This document shows positions 8,874-16,991 of a stretch of DNA of 64,000 nt, piece by piece. Both the position numbers and the translations under genes were made by a program. Source of the DNA: Sphingopyxis chilensis (GTDB lineage Bacteria; Pseudomonadota; Alphaproteobacteria; Sphingomonadales; Sphingomonadaceae); the NCBI RefSeq assembly GCF_035930445.1, contig NZ_CP142394.1:1893501-1957500 (forward strand), read 5' to 3'. Positions within the stretch are counted from its first letter, which is position 1. Each line of letters opens with the position of its first letter. The notes beneath the pieces were generated by a model. That model did no database searches. It was not told the DNA's origin and was given only the letters and a program-made list of their open reading frames with translations.

Positions 8874-10004
8874 TCAGCGCACCGCGCCTCCTTCGCGCAG
8901 CGCTGCGATCTTGTCCGCATCATAGCCAAGCCCTGCCAGCACCGCTTCGCCATCGGCGCCAACCGCGGGGGCCGGACGCGGCGTGTCGTTGACCGTCGCC
9001 GAATAGCGCGGGGCAGGGGCTGGCTGGACCGCGCCGCCCACCGTCAGGAAGGTCTCGCGCTCGACGTTGTGCGGATGCTGCGGTGCCTCGCTCAGCGACA
9101 GGATCGGCGCGAAGCAGACGTCGGTCATTTCCATGATTGCGCACCATTCGTCGCGCGTCTTCGTCCTGAACAGCGCGGTCAGCTTGTCCTTGAGCGCGCC
9201 CCATTTCGACGGGTCGAGTTGCGCGTCGAAATCGGGATCGTCGGTGAGTCCGGTCTTTTCGCGAAGCAAGGCATAGAATTGCGGTTCGATCGATCCGATC
9301 GAGATATATTTACCGTCGGCGCAAGCATAGCTGTCATAAAAATGCGCGGCGCCGTCGAGCATGTTGACGCCGGCTTCATCCTTGAGCCGGCCCGCGGCGA
9401 GGAAACCCCAGGTCATGCCTGCCAGCAGCGCCGAGCCGTCGGTCATCGCGCAGTCGATCACCTGCCCTTCGCCGGTGCGCGCGGCGTGAACGAGCGCGCT
9501 CGACATGCCGAAGGCGAGCATCATGCCGCCGCCGCCGAAGTCGCCGACATAATTGACCGGCGGGACCGGCTTCTCGCCCGCACGCCCGATGCCGTGGAGC
9601 ACGCCCGACAGCGAGATATAGTTGATGTCGTGCCCCGCCGCCTGCGCATATGGGCCGAACTGGCCCCAGCCGGTCATGCGGCCATATACAAGCTTCGGAT
9701 TGTCGGCGAGCAGCACGTCGGGGCCGAGGCCGAGCCGCTCCATCACGCCCGGGCGATAGCCCTCGATGATCCCGTCTGCGCTCTTGCAAAGCCCGCGCGC
9801 GATTTCGACAGCTTGCGGGTTCTTCATGTCGAGCGCGATCGAGGTGCGGTTGCGGCTTAACGGATCGCGCGGGTCCATGACGCCGCCGGGGCGATCAATG
9901 CGGATCACCTCGGCGCCATGGTCGGCGAGCATCATGCCGCAGAAAGGACCGGGACCGATGCCGGCAAATTCGATGATCCTGATACCTTGCAATGGTCCGG
10001 TCAT
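8874..10004 (-). CDS. mcr: Alpha-methylacyl-CoA racemase (CaiB/BaiF family)
   Basis: A 376-residue family III CoA-transferase-fold enzyme. The racemase signature [18 protein letters not shown] puts a histidine at residue 125, GDFGGGG an aspartate at 155, and SIEPQFY a glutamate at 240. These match the catalytic triad positions known for the Mycobacterium racemase MCR, so racemisation of 2-methylacyl-CoA, needed to degrade methyl-branched or sterol side chains, is well supported. The start at 10004 fits the family N-terminus; sequence further upstream in frame is the palindromic repeat. It belongs to the acyl-CoA catabolic block. Confidence 0.9.
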   Translation of the reverse strand: MTGPLQGIRIIEFAGIGPGPFCGMMLADHGAEVIRIDRPGGVMDPRDPLSRNRTSIALDMKNPQAVEIARGLCKSADGIIEGYRPGVMERLGLGPDVLLADNPKLVYGRMTGWGQFGPYAQAAGHDINYISLSGVLHGIGRAGEKPVPPVNYVGDFGGGGMMLAFGMSSALVHAARTGEGQVIDCAMTDGSALLAGMTWGFLAAGRLKDEAGVNMLDGAAHFYDSYACADGKYISIGSIEPQFYALLREKTGLTDDPDFDAQLDPSKWGALKDKLTALFRTKTRDEWCAIMEMTDVCFAPILSLSEAPQHPHNVERETFLTVGGAVQPAPAPRYSATVNDTPRPAPAVGADGEAVLAGLGYDADKIAALREGGAVR

Positions 10005-10030
10005 GTTGCGCACTCCATAGAAATATACCC

Positions 10031-10113
10031 CGTCATTGCGAGGAGCGAAGCGACGCGGCAATCCAGCATGGACGTAAGCCGCTCTGGATTGCTTCGCTCC
10101 GTTCGCAATGACG
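10031..10113. repeat. Palindromic intergenic repeat (GTCATTGCGAGGAGCGAAGC type)
   Basis: Arms at 10031-10066 and 10084-10113 form a long imperfect hairpin. The outer ten bases CGTCATTGCG pair with CGCAATGACG, and ATCCAG pairs with CTGGAT near the loop. The sequence type is a widespread extragenic repeat in proteobacteria. It separates the racemase from the thiolase gene and may mark an operon boundary. Confidence 0.8.
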
Positions 10114-10122
10114 AAGGTGGGA

Positions 10123-11373
10123 TTAAATCCGTTCGATGATGATCGCGGGCGCCATGCCGCCGGCGGCGCACATGGTGACAAGGCCGTAGCGTCCGCCCGA
10201 CCGTTCGAGTTCGTCGAGCGCCGTGCCGATCAGGATCGAGCCCGTCGCGCCGATCGGATGGCCAAGCGCCATCGCGCCGCCGTTGATGTTCACCTTCTCG
10301 CGGTCGAGATCGAGGTCGCGGATGAACTTCTCGGCGACCACGGAAAAGGCCTCGTTGATTTCCCAGACGTCGATGTCGTCCTTGGTCAGCCCGGCCTTTT
10401 CGAGAACCTTCTTCGCCGCCGGGACGGGCGCGTTGAGCATCAAGGTCGGATCGTCGCCGATATTGGCATAGGCGACGACGCGCGCGCGTGGCTTCAGCCC
10501 GTGCTTGTCGGCATATTCCTTCGAGGTCAGCAGGATCGCGGCGGCGCCGTCGACAACCCCCGACGAATTTCCGGCGTGGTGGAAATGCTGGATTTCGACG
10601 TCGGGATAGCGGCGGTTGACCTGCTTGCGGAAGGTGACGCCGCCGCCGAGGTCGAAATCGGCGAGTGCCGCGAAGCTGGGCTTGAGCGCCGCGAGCCCCT
10701 CTGCGGTGGTTTGCGGACGCGGGAATTCCTCATGGTCGAGCGCGACGCTGCCGTCGGGGTTGTGTACGGGCACCACCGACTTGGCGAAGCGGCCTTCCTT
10801 GATCGCGCGGTCGGCGCGCTGCTGGCTGACCAGCGCGAGCGCGTCGAGCGCCTCGCGGCTGATACCCTCGATCGTCGCGATCGCGTCGCCGCACACGCCC
10901 TGGTTCGATTGCGGGTGCAGTTCGTCGAGCGCCTCGTGCCCCGATCCCATCAGGCGCGGCGGCAAACCGGCGTTCGCCTGTTCGGCGGCAAAGGCGGTGG
11001 TATAGCTCATCATCTCGGTCCCGCCGGCGATGACGCAATCTTCCATGCCGCTCATCACGCTGGCGGCGGCGAAATTCACCGAGCTGATGCCGCCGCCGCA
11101 GAAGCGGTCGAGCGTCGTGCCCGATGCTTTGGTGTCGTAACCCGCCGAGAGCGCGGCCATGCGGCCGAGGTCGCCGCCCTGCTTGCCATTCTGGCTCGAC
11201 GTCGACCAGACGATGTCGTCGACGGTCGCGGTGTCGAGATTATTGCGGTCGCGGATCGCGGCGAGCACCGTTGCGGCCAGATGCTGGGGGTGAAGGTGCG
11301 ACAGCGCGCCCTTGCCGGGCTTGCCGATACCGCGCGGGGTGCGGACGGCGTCGATGATATAGGCTTCGCTCAT
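10123..11373 (-). CDS. Acetyl-CoA C-acyltransferase (thiolase)
   Basis: A 416-residue thiolase that cleaves 3-oxoacyl-CoA with CoA. The nucleophilic cysteine is at residue 92 in [11 protein letters not shown]. The C-terminal GHPIGATGS carries the catalytic histidine, and TMCAAGGM the second cysteine. Its length and domain order are those of degradative thiolases. It follows the SDR gene by 24 bases in the same direction, so it probably shares a transcript with the two dehydrogenases and the SDR, giving a full beta-oxidation set apart from the hydratase. Confidence 0.92.
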   Translation of the reverse strand: MSEAYIIDAVRTPRGIGKPGKGALSHLHPQHLAATVLAAIRDRNNLDTATVDDIVWSTSSQNGKQGGDLGRMAALSAGYDTKASGTTLDRFCGGGISSVNFAAASVMSGMEDCVIAGGTEMMSYTTAFAAEQANAGLPPRLMGSGHEALDELHPQSNQGVCGDAIATIEGISREALDALALVSQQRADRAIKEGRFAKSVVPVHNPDGSVALDHEEFPRPQTTAEGLAALKPSFAALADFDLGGGVTFRKQVNRRYPDVEIQHFHHAGNSSGVVDGAAAILLTSKEYADKHGLKPRARVVAYANIGDDPTLMLNAPVPAAKKVLEKAGLTKDDIDVWEINEAFSVVAEKFIRDLDLDREKVNINGGAMALGHPIGATGSILIGTALDELERSGGRYGLVTMCAAGGMAPAIIIERI

Positions 11374-11397
11374 GGGAAATTCCTTTCGATCGGGGAG

Positions 11398-12180
11398 TTA
11401 GCGGGGGGCCATGCGGATCGCGCCATCGAGGCGCACCGCCTGGCCGTTGAAATAGCTGTTGCGCACCATCTCCATCGCGAGGCTGGCATATTCCTCGGCC
11501 TTGCCGAGCCGCTTGGGGAAGGGAACCGAGGCTTCGAGGCTCTCCTTCACCTTCGGGTTCATGTTGCCGAGCAGCGGGGTGCCGAACACGCCGGGCATGA
11601 TCGAATTGACGCGGATGCCGAGGTCCATCAGATCGCGCGCCATCGGCAGGACGAGGCCGTTCACGCCCGCCTTCGCCGAGCCGTAAATCACCTGCCCGAT
11701 CTGTGCGTCCTGCGCCGCGACCGAAGCGGTGAAGATGATCGCGCCGCGTTCGCCGTCTTCCATCTCGGGAAGCGTCGCCATGCCTTCGGCGGCGATCGAG
11801 CCGACGCGGTAGCTGGCGGTCAATATGCCGGCGACGCCATAGGCATAATCCTCGGTCGGGGTACGGCGGAACTTGCCGCTTTCCTTATCATAGGCGAGCG
11901 TCTTGCCGCGGCGCGAGGTCATCGCGCAATGGACGCAGACGCGTTCCTGCCCGTGCGCCGCGCGCGCCTTGGCATAGCCGTCGAGCACGGATTGCTCGTC
12001 GGTGATGTCGACATGGACGAACAATCCGCCGATCGACGCCGCGACCTCTTCGCCGAGCGCGTCGTTGATGTCGAAGATGGCAACCTTCACGCCCGATGCA
12101 GCAAGCGCCTCCGCGGTCGCGCGGCCGAGGCCCGATGCACCGCCGGTCACGACGGCCGATATGCTGGAATCGATTTTCAT
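11398..12180 (-). CDS. SDR-family dehydrogenase, 3-hydroxyacyl-CoA dehydrogenase type-2-like
   Basis: A 260-residue short-chain dehydrogenase. The nucleotide motif VVTGGASGLGRATAEA is near residue 10, and the active-site YGSAK has an upstream serine in FTASVAAQ. An aspartate after strand 2 (VAIFDIND) points to NAD+ rather than NADP+. The arrangement resembles the mitochondrial HSD17B10-type 3-hydroxyacyl-CoA dehydrogenase, which oxidises methyl-branched and sterol-derived 3-hydroxyacyl-CoA. It lies between acyl-CoA dehydrogenase and thiolase genes, which supports that role. Confidence 0.88.
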   Translation of the reverse strand: MKIDSSISAVVTGGASGLGRATAEALAASGVKVAIFDINDALGEEVAASIGGLFVHVDITDEQSVLDGYAKARAAHGQERVCVHCAMTSRRGKTLAYDKESGKFRRTPTEDYAYGVAGILTASYRVGSIAAEGMATLPEMEDGERGAIIFTASVAAQDAQIGQVIYGSAKAGVNGLVLPMARDLMDLGIRVNSIMPGVFGTPLLGNMNPKVKESLEASVPFPKRLGKAEEYASLAMEMVRNSYFNGQAVRLDGAIRMAPR

Positions 12181-12192
12181 GGGGGAGGCTCC

Positions 12193-13398
12193 TCAGGCGG
12201 GGATCTGGTTGAAGGGAATGCCCTTGTCGGGCCGATGGTCCTGCGGAAGGCCGAGGATGCGCTCGGCAATCGTATTGAGCAAAGTTTCGTCCGATCCGCC
12301 CGCGATGCGCCCCGTCGGCGCATTGATCCAGCTCGACGCCCAATCGTCCTTGGGCGAGGCATGTTCGTCGAACGGGAAAGCGCCGGTGCCCTGCAGATCG
12401 AGCGCAAGTTCGGAAAGCTTCTGGCGCGAACGGACGGCGACAAGCTTGTTCAGCGACCCTTCGGGACCCGGGGTCATTCCCGCCTGCATCATCAGCCGCG
12501 CGCGGCGGTTGATCGAATCCAGGCCGTTCCGCATCGCGTAGTTGCGCGCGATCTGCTGCCGGATACGGCCGTCGGCGATCGCTGGCTTGCCGTTGATCCG
12601 GGTGGCTTTCGCGAGGTCGACGAACAGGTCGAGATGCGGGCCGAAGCCGGCGCTGTCGGTAGCGACATAGCGTTCGATCATCAGTGTCGCCATCGCGACC
12701 GCGAAGCCGCCGCCCACGGGCGACATGCGATGATCGTCGCTGACCTTCACATCGTCGAAGAAGACCTCGTTCACATGGCTGTCGCCGCCCGCGAGCTTGA
12801 TCGGGCGCACCGTGACGCCGGGCGCCTTCATATCGACCCAAAAATAGGTGAGCCCCTTGTGCTTCGCGACGGTCGGATCGGTCCGCACGACGATCACACC
12901 ATAGTCGCTATATTGCGCCCAGCTCGTCCAGACCTTTTGCCCGTTGATCTTCCAGCCGTTTCCATCGGTTTCGGCGCGGGTGCGCAGGCCCGCAAGGTCG
13001 GTGCCCCCCGAGGGTTCGGAAAAGAGCTGGCACCAGATTTCCTCGCCCTTCAGCGCCTTGACGACGCGCTCCTTCACAAATTCCCGGTCGCTGCCGAACT
13101 GCATCAGAACGGGGACGGGCATACCGAGCGAGATGCCGAAATAGACGTTCGGAAAGCCGTGCTTCATCTCCTCGGCTTCGAAGGTGATCTTCTCGATATG
13201 GCCGAGGCCCTGGCCCCCGAGGTCGGTCGGCCAGTTGATGCCGGCATAGCCCGCGTCGAATTTCGCCTTCTGATAGCGGCGGCCGAGCGCGAGGTCGTCA
13301 TCGACGCCAAGGCCTTTGCGCGCCGCCTTGCCGAACGCCGGCACCATCGTTTCGCACCATTCCGCAGCCTTGACGCGATAGGTTTCGAGATCGGTCAT
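12193..13398 (-). CDS. Acyl-CoA dehydrogenase, larger subunit of a likely heteromeric pair
   Basis: A 401-residue acyl-CoA dehydrogenase. It has the flavin/substrate motif QLFSEPSGGTDLAGL and a C-terminal GGSDETLLNTIAERILGLP. It lacks the usual FGxPIxxFQ and QxHGGxG flavin-contact motifs, while the preceding gene product has both. It keeps a candidate base in MIERYVAT. The split of flavin and catalytic residues between two adjacent genes is the known pattern of sterol-type FadE heterotetramers. Its ATG overlaps the upstream stop (ATGA), which fits a fixed subunit ratio. Confidence 0.87.
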   Translation of the reverse strand: MTDLETYRVKAAEWCETMVPAFGKAARKGLGVDDDLALGRRYQKAKFDAGYAGINWPTDLGGQGLGHIEKITFEAEEMKHGFPNVYFGISLGMPVPVLMQFGSDREFVKERVVKALKGEEIWCQLFSEPSGGTDLAGLRTRAETDGNGWKINGQKVWTSWAQYSDYGVIVVRTDPTVAKHKGLTYFWVDMKAPGVTVRPIKLAGGDSHVNEVFFDDVKVSDDHRMSPVGGGFAVAMATLMIERYVATDSAGFGPHLDLFVDLAKATRINGKPAIADGRIRQQIARNYAMRNGLDSINRRARLMMQAGMTPGPEGSLNKLVAVRSRQKLSELALDLQGTGAFPFDEHASPKDDWASSWINAPTGRIAGGSDETLLNTIAERILGLPQDHRPDKGIPFNQIPA

Positions 13399-14489
13399 GC
13401 GCCTGCTCCTGCCAGCCGGTCGACGAGCAAATCCTCCCAAAAGATGCTGCTCCCCTGTTCGAGCGCGAGCGTGCGCGAGCGGCGCATATGAAGGTGCAGC
13501 CCGATCTCCCACGTCACGCCGATACCGCCGTGAATCTGGATGCAGTCGCGCGCCGCCGTGTCATAGGCCTCGGTCGTCGATAGGCGCGCGGCGGCCGCAG
13601 CAATGATGAAATCGTCCTGCTGCTCGCGCGCCGCGGCGTGGATGGCGTTGGCGCGCGCGAGTTCGACCAGGCCGTAGAGTTCTGCGATGCGATGCTTGAT
13701 CGACTGGAACGCCCCGATCGGCTGGCCGAACGCCTTGCGCGTCAGCGCATAGTCGCGTGCGATTTCCATCAGCGCCTCCGCGCCGCCCGTCTGTTCATGC
13801 GCAGTCACGACGGCTTGCAATGCAAGGATGTGGAGGGCCGCAGCGCGGGCCGCGTCGCCGGCGACGAGGGTTTCGGCTGGCGTGCTGGCCAGAACCAGAT
13901 CGGCAATGCAACGACTGTTGTCGAAGCTTTCGACCGCCCTTCTTTCGATTCCGGCAAGGTCGGCGATCGCGAGAGCAGGCAAGCCGCCTTCATCGGCGAA
14001 GAGGACCGCAACGTCGGCAAACAATCCGCCCGAAACGCCGACGGCGGTGCCGTTCGCCTTGCCGGCGCTCACTGTGACAGCGGCGCGCGCGGGAAGGGGG
14101 TCGGGACCCGACGCGAAGGCGACCGCGCCGATCGTCTCGCCGCTCGCGAGCCCAGGCAGCCAGCGCACCTTCTGCGCGTCGCTGCCATAAAGCTCGATTG
14201 CCTTGGCGGCGCCAAAGCTCGATGTCAGGAACGGCGCGCCACTTAGCGAGCGCCCAGCCTGATGCGCGATCAGGCCAAGCTCGACTAGTCCGAGCGCAAG
14301 CCCGCCATAGACCTCTGGAAGCGCGAGGGCGGTCCAGCCCTGCTCCTTCGCCGTCGTCCAGAAACCGTCATGATATTTGCCGCTGGTCTGGAGTAGCGGC
14401 AGCAGATCGTCCTTGCTGACCCGCGCTTCAAGCGCGCGCCGCGACTCGGTCGCGATCGCCTGCTGCCCTTCGTCGTACAAAATCGACAT
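13395..14489 (-). CDS. Acyl-CoA dehydrogenase, smaller subunit of a likely heteromeric pair
   Basis: A 364-residue acyl-CoA dehydrogenase, shorter than the usual 380-400. It has the flavin-contact motifs FGQPIGAFQSIKH and QIHGGIGVTWE but no clear catalytic glutamate at the standard internal position (the corresponding helix reads LHILALQAVVTAHEQTGG). It probably pairs with the 401-residue protein encoded immediately downstream. It is the first gene of the minus-strand catabolic operon, with the palindromic operator 45 bases upstream of its start. Confidence 0.87.
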   Translation of the reverse strand: MSILYDEGQQAIATESRRALEARVSKDDLLPLLQTSGKYHDGFWTTAKEQGWTALALPEVYGGLALGLVELGLIAHQAGRSLSGAPFLTSSFGAAKAIELYGSDAQKVRWLPGLASGETIGAVAFASGPDPLPARAAVTVSAGKANGTAVGVSGGLFADVAVLFADEGGLPALAIADLAGIERRAVESFDNSRCIADLVLASTPAETLVAGDAARAAALHILALQAVVTAHEQTGGAEALMEIARDYALTRKAFGQPIGAFQSIKHRIAELYGLVELARANAIHAAAREQQDDFIIAAAAARLSTTEAYDTAARDCIQIHGGIGVTWEIGLHLHMRRSRTLALEQGSSIFWEDLLVDRLAGAGA

Positions 14490-14533
14490 CGGCCCGTTCC
14501 TCTACCCTTATGGTTTCGGTCATCATCCGAACG

Positions 14534-14549
14534 TTAACGTAAACGTCAA
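14534..14549. promoter_or_regulatory. Palindromic operator upstream of the paired acyl-CoA dehydrogenase operon
   Basis: TTAACGTAAACGTCAA is a near-palindrome (TTRACGTW-WACGTYAA) 45-60 bases upstream of the ATG at 14489. A second copy lies at 15820-15835; aligned outward, the two sites also share flanking CGTT and G bases. The pattern resembles operators of MerR-type fatty-acid/branched-chain catabolism regulators such as LiuR, as far as I recall the consensus. No such regulator gene is in the window. Confidence 0.6.
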
Positions 14550-14592
14550 GTGTTTTGACGCTGCGAGCCCATGGGCTCAACTGGCGACCCTG

Positions 14593-15774
14593 TCAGGCGA
14601 GCCCTGCCTTCCAGTCGCGCTTGATCTTCTTGGCGAGGCTCCATTTGTGGACCTCGGTCGGGCCGTCGTAGATGCGGAAGGCGCGGACTTCACGGAACAC
14701 CTGTTCGACGATCGTCTTGTCGGTGACCCCGGTACCACCCATTACCTGGACGCAGCGATCGGCGATGCGCATCAGCGCTTCGGACACCGCGACCTTCGCC
14801 ATCGAGCTTTCGACTGTACCAAGCGATCCGGTGTCGAGGATGCCCGCGCACCAGTCGATCATCAGCTCGGCCTGTTTCAGGTCGATCATGTTTTCGGCGA
14901 GCATGAAACCGACGCCCTCATGCTCGATCAGCGGCTTGCCGAAAGCCTCGCGGCGGTTGGCATAGTCGGTCGCGATCTCGTGCGCCCGGACGCACGCACC
15001 GAGCCAGCGCATGCAGTGCGACAGGCGGGCGGGGGAGAGGCGCACCTGTGCATAGCGGAAGCCTTCGCCGGCTTCGCCCAGCATCTGGTCGGCGGGGATG
15101 CGGAGATTGTCGATCGTCAGCGTTGCATGGCCGCCCGGCATCGAACTGTCGATCGTGTTCGGTACATCGTCGATCCGGACCGCGGGATCGGGCAGGTCGA
15201 CGAGGAACATGCACGCGCCTTGCTCAGCCTTAGCCATGACGATGCCCACGCGCGCGCCCTGCGCGCCGGTGATGAAGGTCTTGCGGCCGTTGACGACCCA
15301 GTGATTGCCGTCGAGATGGCAGGTGGTTTTCATCATCGACGGGTCGGACCCCGCTCCGCCGTCCTCGGCGGGCTCGGTCATGAAGAAGGCCGAGCGGACG
15401 CGGCCCTCGACCATCGGCTTCAGGAAGCGTTCCTTGAGCTCCGGGCTGCCCTCCTTGCCGAGCAGGTACATATTGCCCTCGTCGGGCGCCATCGTGTTGC
15501 ACGCGAGCGGGCCGAGCGGCGACAGGCCGCTCTTGATCAGCACCACCGCCGTCTCGCGCTGGTTCAAATGATCGCCGTCGCCGAGGATGTGCGGGGTCAG
15601 CACGCCCGCTGCGCGCGCATGTTCGCGCATTTCCATCACCAGTTCGTCGGTCGGTGCCCCATGATGGTCGCGGCGCGAGTCGCGCTCGTAGGGAACGACG
15701 ATTTCGCGCACGAAGCTTTCGACCTTTGCGGCAATCGCCAGCGCCCGATCCGATATGCCTTCACGCGCCGCCAT
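14593..15774 (-). CDS. Acyl-CoA dehydrogenase
   Basis: A 393-residue single-gene acyl-CoA dehydrogenase. Motifs are FMTEPAEDGGAGSDPS (flavin/substrate), NRREAFGKPL, QVMGGTGVTDK and the C-terminal FRIYDGPTEVHKWSLAKKI. The GPTEVH ending matches the ACAD10/11-like branch, which handles long or unusual acyl-CoAs. It is transcribed on its own from the region that also carries the start of the nitronate monooxygenase, with one palindromic operator in between. A 103-base gap with no overlap separates it from the dehydrogenase pair downstream. Confidence 0.9.
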   Translation of the reverse strand: MAAREGISDRALAIAAKVESFVREIVVPYERDSRRDHHGAPTDELVMEMREHARAAGVLTPHILGDGDHLNQRETAVVLIKSGLSPLGPLACNTMAPDEGNMYLLGKEGSPELKERFLKPMVEGRVRSAFFMTEPAEDGGAGSDPSMMKTTCHLDGNHWVVNGRKTFITGAQGARVGIVMAKAEQGACMFLVDLPDPAVRIDDVPNTIDSSMPGGHATLTIDNLRIPADQMLGEAGEGFRYAQVRLSPARLSHCMRWLGACVRAHEIATDYANRREAFGKPLIEHEGVGFMLAENMIDLKQAELMIDWCAGILDTGSLGTVESSMAKVAVSEALMRIADRCVQVMGGTGVTDKTIVEQVFREVRAFRIYDGPTEVHKWSLAKKIKRDWKAGLA

Positions 15775-15819
15775 CCCGATTCCCTTCGCTACCTAACTAT
15801 TTCCCAAGTCAACCCGACG

Positions 15820-15835
15820 TTGACGTAAGCGTCAA
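15820..15835. promoter_or_regulatory. Palindromic operator in the acyl-CoA dehydrogenase/nitronate monooxygenase divergent region
   Basis: TTGACGTAAGCGTCAA is palindromic except at the centre and matches the site at 14534-14549 at 13 of 16 positions. It lies 46 bases upstream of the dehydrogenase ATG at 15774 and 62 bases upstream of the nitronate monooxygenase ATG at 15897. It could therefore control both directions. Confidence 0.65.
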
Positions 15836-15896
15836 GTTATTTCATGGATCGGCGCGAAGATGCCGTAAGGGCAGCACCGTCAAGGAGGGATCGAGA

Positions 15897-16877
15897 ATGG
15901 CTTTCAAGACACGCATCACCGAAATGCTGGGTATCGAGCATCCGATCGTCCAGGGCGGGATGCAGAGCGTCGGCTATGCCGAACTCGCCGCCGCCGTGTC
16001 GAACGCCGGCGGTCTCGGCATTTTGACCGCGCTGACCCAGCCGACGCCGGCGGCGCTCAGCGCCGAGATCGAACGCTGCCGCGCGATGACAGACAAGCCT
16101 TTCGGCGTGAACATGACGGTCTTTCCGACGATCAACGCGCCCGATTACAAAGCCTATGCCCAAGCGATCATCGACGGCGGGGTCAAGATCGTCGAGACCG
16201 CGGGCACGCAGGCGGTGCGCGAGATATGGGAGATGCTGAAGCCGCATGGCGTCACGATCCTCCACAAATGCACCGCGGTGCGCCACGCCTTGTCGGCCGA
16301 ACGCGCGGGCTGTGACATCATTTCTATCGACGGCTTTGAATGCGCGGGTCACCCCGGTGAGGACGATATTCCGGGCCTGATCCTGATCCCCGCGGCTGCC
16401 GACAAGGTGAAGATCCCGATGCTCGCCTCGGGCGGCTTCGGCGACGGTCGCGGATTGGTCGCGGCGCTGGCGCTCGGCGCCGAGGGCATCAACATGGGCA
16501 CGCGCTTTTGCGCCACGGTCGAGGCGCCGATTCACGACAATGTGAAACAGGCGTATATCGACAATGACGAACGCGGCAGCTTCCTGATCTTCCGCAGCCT
16601 CAAGAACACCGCGCGCGTCGGCAAGAGCGCGGTGAGCGAAGAGGTGGTGCGCCGCCTCGCGGTGCCCGACGCCACCTTCGCCGATGTCGCGGAGCTGGTA
16701 AACGGCAAGGCGGGGCGCGAACTGCTAGAGACCGGCGACCTCAGCAAAGGGGTGTTCTGGGCCGGGATGGTGCAGGGATTGATCCACGATATCCCGACTT
16801 GCCAGCAATTGATCGACCGGATCATCGCCGAAGCCGACGCGATCGTCGATCAGCGGCTGGCATCGATGCGCGCCTAA
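15897..16877 (+). CDS. Nitronate monooxygenase (2-nitropropane dioxygenase family)
   Basis: A 326-residue FMN-dependent TIM-barrel enzyme that oxidises alkyl nitronates or propionate-3-nitronate. Typical features are the N-terminal IEHPIVQGGMQSVGYAELAAAVS, the substrate-region histidine in CAGHPGEDD, and the phosphate-binding LASGGFGDGRGL and GINMGTRF. The ATG at 15897 has AGGAGG 8-13 bases upstream. Proteins of this family are often found in fatty-acid catabolic clusters, and the shared operator here fits that, although the natural substrate in such clusters is not settled. Confidence 0.9.
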   Translation: MAFKTRITEMLGIEHPIVQGGMQSVGYAELAAAVSNAGGLGILTALTQPTPAALSAEIERCRAMTDKPFGVNMTVFPTINAPDYKAYAQAIIDGGVKIVETAGTQAVREIWEMLKPHGVTILHKCTAVRHALSAERAGCDIISIDGFECAGHPGEDDIPGLILIPAAADKVKIPMLASGGFGDGRGLVAALALGAEGINMGTRFCATVEAPIHDNVKQAYIDNDERGSFLIFRSLKNTARVGKSAVSEEVVRRLAVPDATFADVAELVNGKAGRELLETGDLSKGVFWAGMVQGLIHDIPTCQQLIDRIIAEADAIVDQRLASMRA

Positions 16878-16911
16878 TTCGTCCGGCGTGCTGGCGCGTC
16901 GCGAAGGCTTT

Positions 16912-16947
16912 CGATATGATCCGATTCTTCGCAACTTGATCATATCG
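16912..16947. promoter_or_regulatory. 10-bp perfect inverted repeat upstream of the hydrolase-flavin reductase gene
   Basis: CGATATGATC at 16912-16921 is repeated inverted as GATCATATCG at 16938-16947, with a 16-base spacer. It lies 45-80 bases upstream of the TTG start at 16992. It is not followed by a T-run, so an operator is more likely than a terminator. Confidence 0.45.
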
Positions 16948-16991
16948 GAGCCCGCCGGCGTCAATGCCCGCCGGCGCGGCAAGGGGGATAT

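Noticed and set aside
10108..13491. A 1127-codon open frame on the plus strand
   Set aside because: It lies antisense to the thiolase, SDR and dehydrogenase genes, whose motifs are clear. Long antisense frames are expected in G+C-rich DNA, and its translation has no family-like pattern.
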